From: Chitinophaga sp. MM2321
GTDB lineage: Bacteria; Bacteroidota; Bacteroidia; Chitinophagales; Chitinophagaceae
NCBI RefSeq assembly: GCF_964033635.1
Contig: NZ_OZ035533.1
Location: 3,348,001 to 3,412,000 of the forward strand
DNA length: 64,000 nucleotides
Direction: 5' to 3'
Shown: positions 60,670 through 64,000 of the stretch, piece after piece
Numbering within the stretch: position 1 is the first letter of the stretch
Layout of the letters: each line of letters begins with the position of its first letter
Program-made: the position numbers and the translations under genes
The notes under the pieces: generated by a model
Told to the model about the DNA's origin: nothing
Database searches by the model: none
The model's input: only the letters and a program-made list of their open reading frames with translations

Positions 60670-61224
60670 TTATTTTTTGCGGGCTGCAGCCATATAAAAA
60701 GGAATGGCATTACTAATCTTCTTGAGTGCTATTACCAGCTGGTTTTCAACCGTTTTCTCCGACAACTGCAGCACTTCCGCCACCTCCCGGTATTTAAGGT
60801 TGTCTTGTTTAGCCAGTAAGAAGATCATTTTGCATTTAGGGGGTAGCTGGTCAATGGTTTTATTGATGTGGAGTAGCATTTCGGAAGAAATTAAAATTTC
60901 TTCGGGGTTCCTTTCCAGCTTTAAAGAGAAGTCTGGCAGCTCGTCCAGATCAGTATAGGTAATACGTTTCGATTGCAGGTATTTCAGTGCCGCATTTTTA
61001 GCACAGACAAATAAATAAACTTCGGGATTAGTAATATCAGCCAGTTTAGCCCTTCTTTTCCATAGCGTAATAAAAACATCATTCACGATCTCTTCCGATG
61101 TTTCTTTGCAACGCACGATGGCATATACAAACCTGAAAAGCGCGTGAAAATAGCCATGGTGAAGTTCTTCCAATGCTTTCTCGGCATCACCGCCTGCCAA
61201 CCTGGTAAATAAGGAAGAAATCAT
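60670..61224 (-). CDS. ECF-type RNA polymerase sigma factor (PUL 3)
   Basis: A 184-residue ECF sigma-70 factor with region 2 (ALFRFVYAIVRCKETSEEIVNDVFITLWKRR...YLFVCAKNAALKYLQ, about 28-85) and region 4 (QLPPKCKMIFLLAKQDNLKYREVAEVLQLSEKTVENQLVIALKKI, about 123-170). The NPEEILISSEMLLHINKTID linker is typical of Bacteroidetes family-1 ECF factors paired with FecR and STN-SusC. It should transcribe PUL 3 when substrate binding relieves FecR. Confidence 0.95.
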   Translation of the reverse strand: MISSLFTRLAGGDAEKALEELHHGYFHALFRFVYAIVRCKETSEEIVNDVFITLWKRRAKLADITNPEVYLFVCAKNAALKYLQSKRITYTDLDELPDFSLKLERNPEEILISSEMLLHINKTIDQLPPKCKMIFLLAKQDNLKYREVAEVLQLSEKTVENQLVIALKKISNAIPFYMAAARKK

Positions 61225-61313
61225 ATAAATATTGAATGATTAAAACTAGGTGTTAGTTATTAATCAGCCTAATACTATTTTATCTGACAAAAACTGTATT
61301 TTCGCAACTTCGT

Positions 61314-62087
61314 TTATTTACGTTGGCAAATTTGAAAAGCATACCCCAGCACTACCACACCAGCACCGGTATTGTTCTTGCCATTTACATCATTCTTCTG
61401 AATATTTACAAAACCGTAATTGCCACCGCCTTCAATAAACACACTACTGCGGCCAAACTTATAGGCAAATCCTACATGGCCGTCTACCCCCCAATTAGCT
61501 TTGTGCAATTCGTCCTTAATGTCTACCTCTTTGTCAAATGACTGCGGTCCGGTTGGAAGCGCCTGGGTTTGTTGTTCGTCCAGGTAAATAGAGCTGGTGC
61601 CACTTGTTACATTTTTTGCACTTACCACGATGCTCACAAAGGGGCCAGCGGCTACATAAAAATCCCAGTTTCCTCCCAGGGGGATATGATATTTTGCCAG
61701 CACCGGCAACATCAGGTAATTGATTTTCGCCGTGCTTTTATAGTTGGCATACAGATACTGCGGTACTTGTCCCGGTGGAAAGAGAGGAACCATTTCCGCT
61801 GGCACGCTGAATGCCTGCTTCCCGTCTTTTTGTCCGCCTTGTGAAGAGTATTCCAGTTGTGGCTGAATAGAAAACTGATCTGTGAGGTGAAATTCTGCAT
61901 GGATAGCAAAGTCGGGCCCTAACCTTGAGCTATACCCGCTATTAATAGGATTTGCGGAAGAACCGGATGTTAAGTTCGGGATACTAAGCCCCGCCTTTAC
62001 ACCAAGATCAACCTGTGCCTGTGTATAGAAGGGTACCAGTAAAAAGAGTGTAATAAACGGAGTTAGCAGATGCAATGTAGCTTTCAT
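61314..62087 (-). CDS. Outer-membrane beta-barrel protein (porin-like/PorT-type)
   Basis: A 257-residue exported protein with signal peptide ending FYTQAQ, then an eight-stranded-barrel pattern: VDLGVKAGLSIPNLTSG, FAIHAEFHLTDQFSIQPQLEYSSQGG, YLMLPVLAKYHIPLGGNWDFYVAAGPFVSIVVSA, WGVDGHVGFAYKFGRSSVFIEGGGNYGF and terminal GAGVVVLGYAFQICQRK. This is the OMP_b-brl_2 (PorT) pattern found in many Bacteroidota outer-membrane proteins with structural or unknown roles. The start was chosen at MKATLHLLTPF; upstream in-frame codons give a non-signal extension. It is a single gene between PUL 3 and the two-component system. Confidence 0.82.
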   Translation of the reverse strand: MKATLHLLTPFITLFLLVPFYTQAQVDLGVKAGLSIPNLTSGSSANPINSGYSSRLGPDFAIHAEFHLTDQFSIQPQLEYSSQGGQKDGKQAFSVPAEMVPLFPPGQVPQYLYANYKSTAKINYLMLPVLAKYHIPLGGNWDFYVAAGPFVSIVVSAKNVTSGTSSIYLDEQQTQALPTGPQSFDKEVDIKDELHKANWGVDGHVGFAYKFGRSSVFIEGGGNYGFVNIQKNDVNGKNNTGAGVVVLGYAFQICQRK

Positions 62088-62479
62088 AATAAATAGAATT
62101 GCGTAAGGTGTTGGTAAGCGATCTGTTTCCAGTTGTTGTAAGGGAGGCCAGCGGTTAAAACACAAAACGGTTAGTGCTGTGTACGCCGGCTTCCCTCAGA
62201 AACAACTTATGCTTCACCTTCCATCTGTGCTAATTCCTGCATCACTAAAAAAGAAAACGTTTAAAGTCGATGATTACTAATTAGTTTATGCTTAGGAACG
62301 GCTGTGTCGTGTATAAGACATAGCCCTGTTTAACTGCAATGAATGTGATCGCAGGGTATTATACACATGATTAAAAATGAAAACAGATCAATGTGAAGTA
62401 AATAGCAAAACTTTTGTTGACATAATTACTACAAATAACGACAGTAATTTGTTCAACCAGCATAAAAGTAAAAGGGGTA
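62088..62479. other. Intergenic region between histidine kinase and beta-barrel genes
   Basis: 392 bases with no ORF. The only clear structure is an imperfect nine-base stem GGCTGTGTC/GACATAGCC (62300-62308 and 62317-62325) without a T tract in either direction. The promoter of the beta-barrel gene should lie here, but no full TTTG/TAnnTTTG pair was found. Confidence 0.5.
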
Positions 62480-63778
62480 TTAAAACCGGATTATAAATGC
62501 AGTATTGCCACCAGCGGGGGTTTTCAACGAAAATTCAAAACCATGGTTCAGCAGGATCTCTTTTACCAGGGTCAATCCTATCCCCTGCCCGTCCTTCTTT
62601 GTACTGAAAAAAGGGCTAAAAAGCTGATCAGCTACCGAGGCAGCTATGCCATGACCGGAGTCTGTAATAACCAGCTCTTTGTGCTGCTGGTTGATGGTAA
62701 ATAAAATGCTGCCATTATGCGTGATCGCTTCCATGCCGTTCCTGATAATATTGATCAGTACCTGCTCCATTTGTTGCTGATCCGCGTAAATAAAGAAGGG
62801 CCACTCCGGCACCTCAAATTCAAAATGGATCTCCTTTTCCCCGGCTTTCATTTCCATCAGCTGACCAACATGCAATACCAGCCGCCGGAGATCGATTTCC
62901 CTGCGGACAGGCTCGGGTAACCTTACCACATCTGCAAAATTCCGCATGAATGAATTAAGGTTATAATTCCTGTCAATAGCCACCTGTAAAGTATTTTGCA
63001 GGAGTTGATCATCATTGCCCGCTACCTGTTCCTGCGATTTTAATACCGCCTGAAGAATGGAATTAACCGGGCCAATGGTATTGTTCACTTCATGCGCCAT
63101 CATCCGGATCACTTTACCATACGCTTTCTTTTCTGCCGCCAGTATTTCTGCTGTTAACTCCTCGATCATGATAAAATGCCGGGAAAAACCTCTGTCAATA
63201 AAATGCGATTTCTGTAACTTATAGGTATTAATACCATTCAGGGTAATGGTGACTGACTCACCGGATTTCAGTTTGATGATCTGTTGCAGTACCGGATGAT
63301 CCAGGTCACTGATAAGCTGGCCTGTCAACATTTTTTCTTCACCCCCCAACAATTGTAATGCTGTTGGATTTACCTGCCGGATAATATCATCATAATCGAG
63401 AATAATAATACCGGTGGGAGATGTATAGATGAGCTTCTCCAGGAACAGGTGCTGTTGTTCCTGTTTGGTCCGTTCTGTTCTCAGTTGATCAATCATCTGG
63501 TTATATACATCAATCAGCAGGTCCATTTCATATTTACCGGTAGGTACAAACCGTACGTTGAAGTCGCGCTCTTTAATGGCATCCACTCCCTGTAGCAAAA
63601 ATTTAAGTGGTTTGATCAGCTCCCGGTACAGGCTCCAGGATACCCACAAAGAAAAGATGACTATCACCTCACTGGCAATAAAAAGGAGCTTGCTTTCTTT
63701 GAAGATAAAAAAAGACAACACCAGTGTAACCAAGTGCAACAGGATGACAAATAACAGGTATTTAGTCCGCAGCTTCAT
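62480..63778 (-). CDS. Membrane sensor histidine kinase (NtrY/NtrB-like)
   Basis: A 432-residue inner-membrane kinase. Two adjacent N-terminal membrane helices (about 7-26 and 31-50) leave almost no periplasmic loop, so sensing is probably membrane-internal or cytoplasmic. A HAMP-like linker (about 51-108; LIKPLKFLLQGVDAIKERDFNVRF) and a PAS domain (about 112-205; TSPTGIIILDYDDIIRQVNPTALQLLG) follow. The HisKA domain has phospho-acceptor H229 in MMAHEVNNTIGPVNSI. The ATPase domain has IIRNGMEA (N box), ITDSGHGI (G1), FFSTKKDGQGIGLTLVKEI (F/G2). It overlaps its partner regulator gene by 17 bases. Confidence 0.94.
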   Translation of the reverse strand: MKLRTKYLLFVILLHLVTLVLSFFIFKESKLLFIASEVIVIFSLWVSWSLYRELIKPLKFLLQGVDAIKERDFNVRFVPTGKYEMDLLIDVYNQMIDQLRTERTKQEQQHLFLEKLIYTSPTGIIILDYDDIIRQVNPTALQLLGGEEKMLTGQLISDLDHPVLQQIIKLKSGESVTITLNGINTYKLQKSHFIDRGFSRHFIMIEELTAEILAAEKKAYGKVIRMMAHEVNNTIGPVNSILQAVLKSQEQVAGNDDQLLQNTLQVAIDRNYNLNSFMRNFADVVRLPEPVRREIDLRRLVLHVGQLMEMKAGEKEIHFEFEVPEWPFFIYADQQQMEQVLINIIRNGMEAITHNGSILFTINQQHKELVITDSGHGIAASVADQLFSPFFSTKKDGQGIGLTLVKEILLNHGFEFSLKTPAGGNTAFIIRF

Positions 63779-64000
63779 CGTAAGGTATGTTGTATTTGTC
63801 TAATCGCCGGTACAGGGCACTTCTTGTCAAGCCCAATGATATCGCTGCCCTGGAGATCTTATTCCGGTGAAACTCCATGGCTTTTTTTATCATCAGCACT
63901 TCTACTTCTTCCAATGTGAGTGTTCCCACTTCAGGCAGTTGCATGCTGCCCTTTCTGCCGGATGTTGATGCCAGCTGCAACTGAAAATCTGCTACATCCA
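63762..64000 (-). CDS. NtrC-type response regulator, C-terminal Fis domain (5' part outside window)
   Basis: This is the 3' end of a gene whose frame stays open to the window edge. The visible ~79 residues end in a Fis-type helix-turn-helix (LEEVEVLMIKKAMEFHRNKISRAAISLGLTRSALYRRLDKYNI), the DNA-binding tail of sigma-54-dependent activators of the NtrC family. The receiver and AAA+ domains must lie beyond position 64000. Overlap with the histidine kinase start shows a two-gene operon with the regulator first, a common Bacteroidota arrangement with NtrY-like kinases. An internal TTG at 63980 is not the real start. Confidence 0.9.
   Translation of the reverse strand, partial: DVADFQLQLASTSGRKGSMQLPEVGTLTLEEVEVLMIKKAMEFHRNKISRAAISLGLTRSALYRRLDKYNIPYDEAAD

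Noticed and set aside
62300..62325. Stem-loop GGCTGTGTC/GACATAGCC as an intrinsic terminator
   Set aside because: No T tract follows on either strand and the stem has a G-T pair; it could be chance.

Overview
The window looks like a Bacteroidota chromosome from the Chitinophagaceae, most likely Chitinophaga or a close relative. The evidence is three SusC/SusD pairs, two ECF sigma/FecR cassettes feeding STN-type SusC proteins, weak Shine-Dalgarno sites, many secreted polysaccharide-degrading enzymes and moderate GC. I found no rRNA, tRNA, CRISPR array, transposase or integrase. Both window ends cut genes: an ABC permease at the left and a sigma-54-type response regulator at the right.

Region 1 (0-4.2 kb) is housekeeping or miscellaneous: a truncated MacB-like permease, a DUF1080 protein, a CDGSH iron-sulfur protein, a membrane fatty acid desaturase, and a VOC protein/MarR regulator pair behind a perfect palindrome. 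Region 2 (4.2-17.9 kb, minus strand) is PUL 1: SusC without STN domain, SusD, two surface lipoproteins, then two alginate-lyase-fold proteins (one fused to a beta-helix) and two heparinase II/III-type proteins. It looks built for an acidic, uronate-rich polysaccharide. A LacI-type palindrome precedes it, and a strong hairpin separates the binding genes from the lyases. Region 3 (18.2-33.4 kb, minus strand) is PUL 2, with no recognisable hydrolase. ECF sigma, FecR, STN-SusC and SusD are followed by a large unknown lipoprotein, a protein with a covalent-FMN acceptor motif, an FAD oxidoreductase, the FMN transferase ApbE and a thioredoxin-like protein. It reads as a redox (oxidative) uptake locus.

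Region 4 (33.6-42.8 kb) holds a small membrane coiled-coil protein, a berberine-bridge-type oxidase, and the most unusual locus of the window. On the minus strand lie an EACC1-like protein, a caspase-like protease, an nSTAND1-type NTPase and a winged-helix/TM/propeller protein. Divergently on the plus strand lie a secreted precursor peptide ending in eleven tandem W-x-N/K units and a radical SAM/SPASM maturase. This combines a likely cyclophane-forming RiPP with a STAND/caspase conflict system. Region 5 (42.8-46.3 kb) has a double SGNH esterase and a MocR-type regulator. Region 6 (46.3-61.2 kb, minus strand) is PUL 3: ECF sigma, FecR, STN-SusC, SusD, a lipoprotein, a GH123/DUF6067-like protein, a GH110-like beta-helix protein and a GH95 fucosidase. 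It suggests alpha-galactosyl/alpha-fucosyl-capped glycans. Region 7 (61.3-64 kb) has an outer-membrane beta-barrel protein and a histidine kinase overlapping its NtrC-type response regulator.

All functions are inferred from motifs and gene order read by eye; no database search was run.
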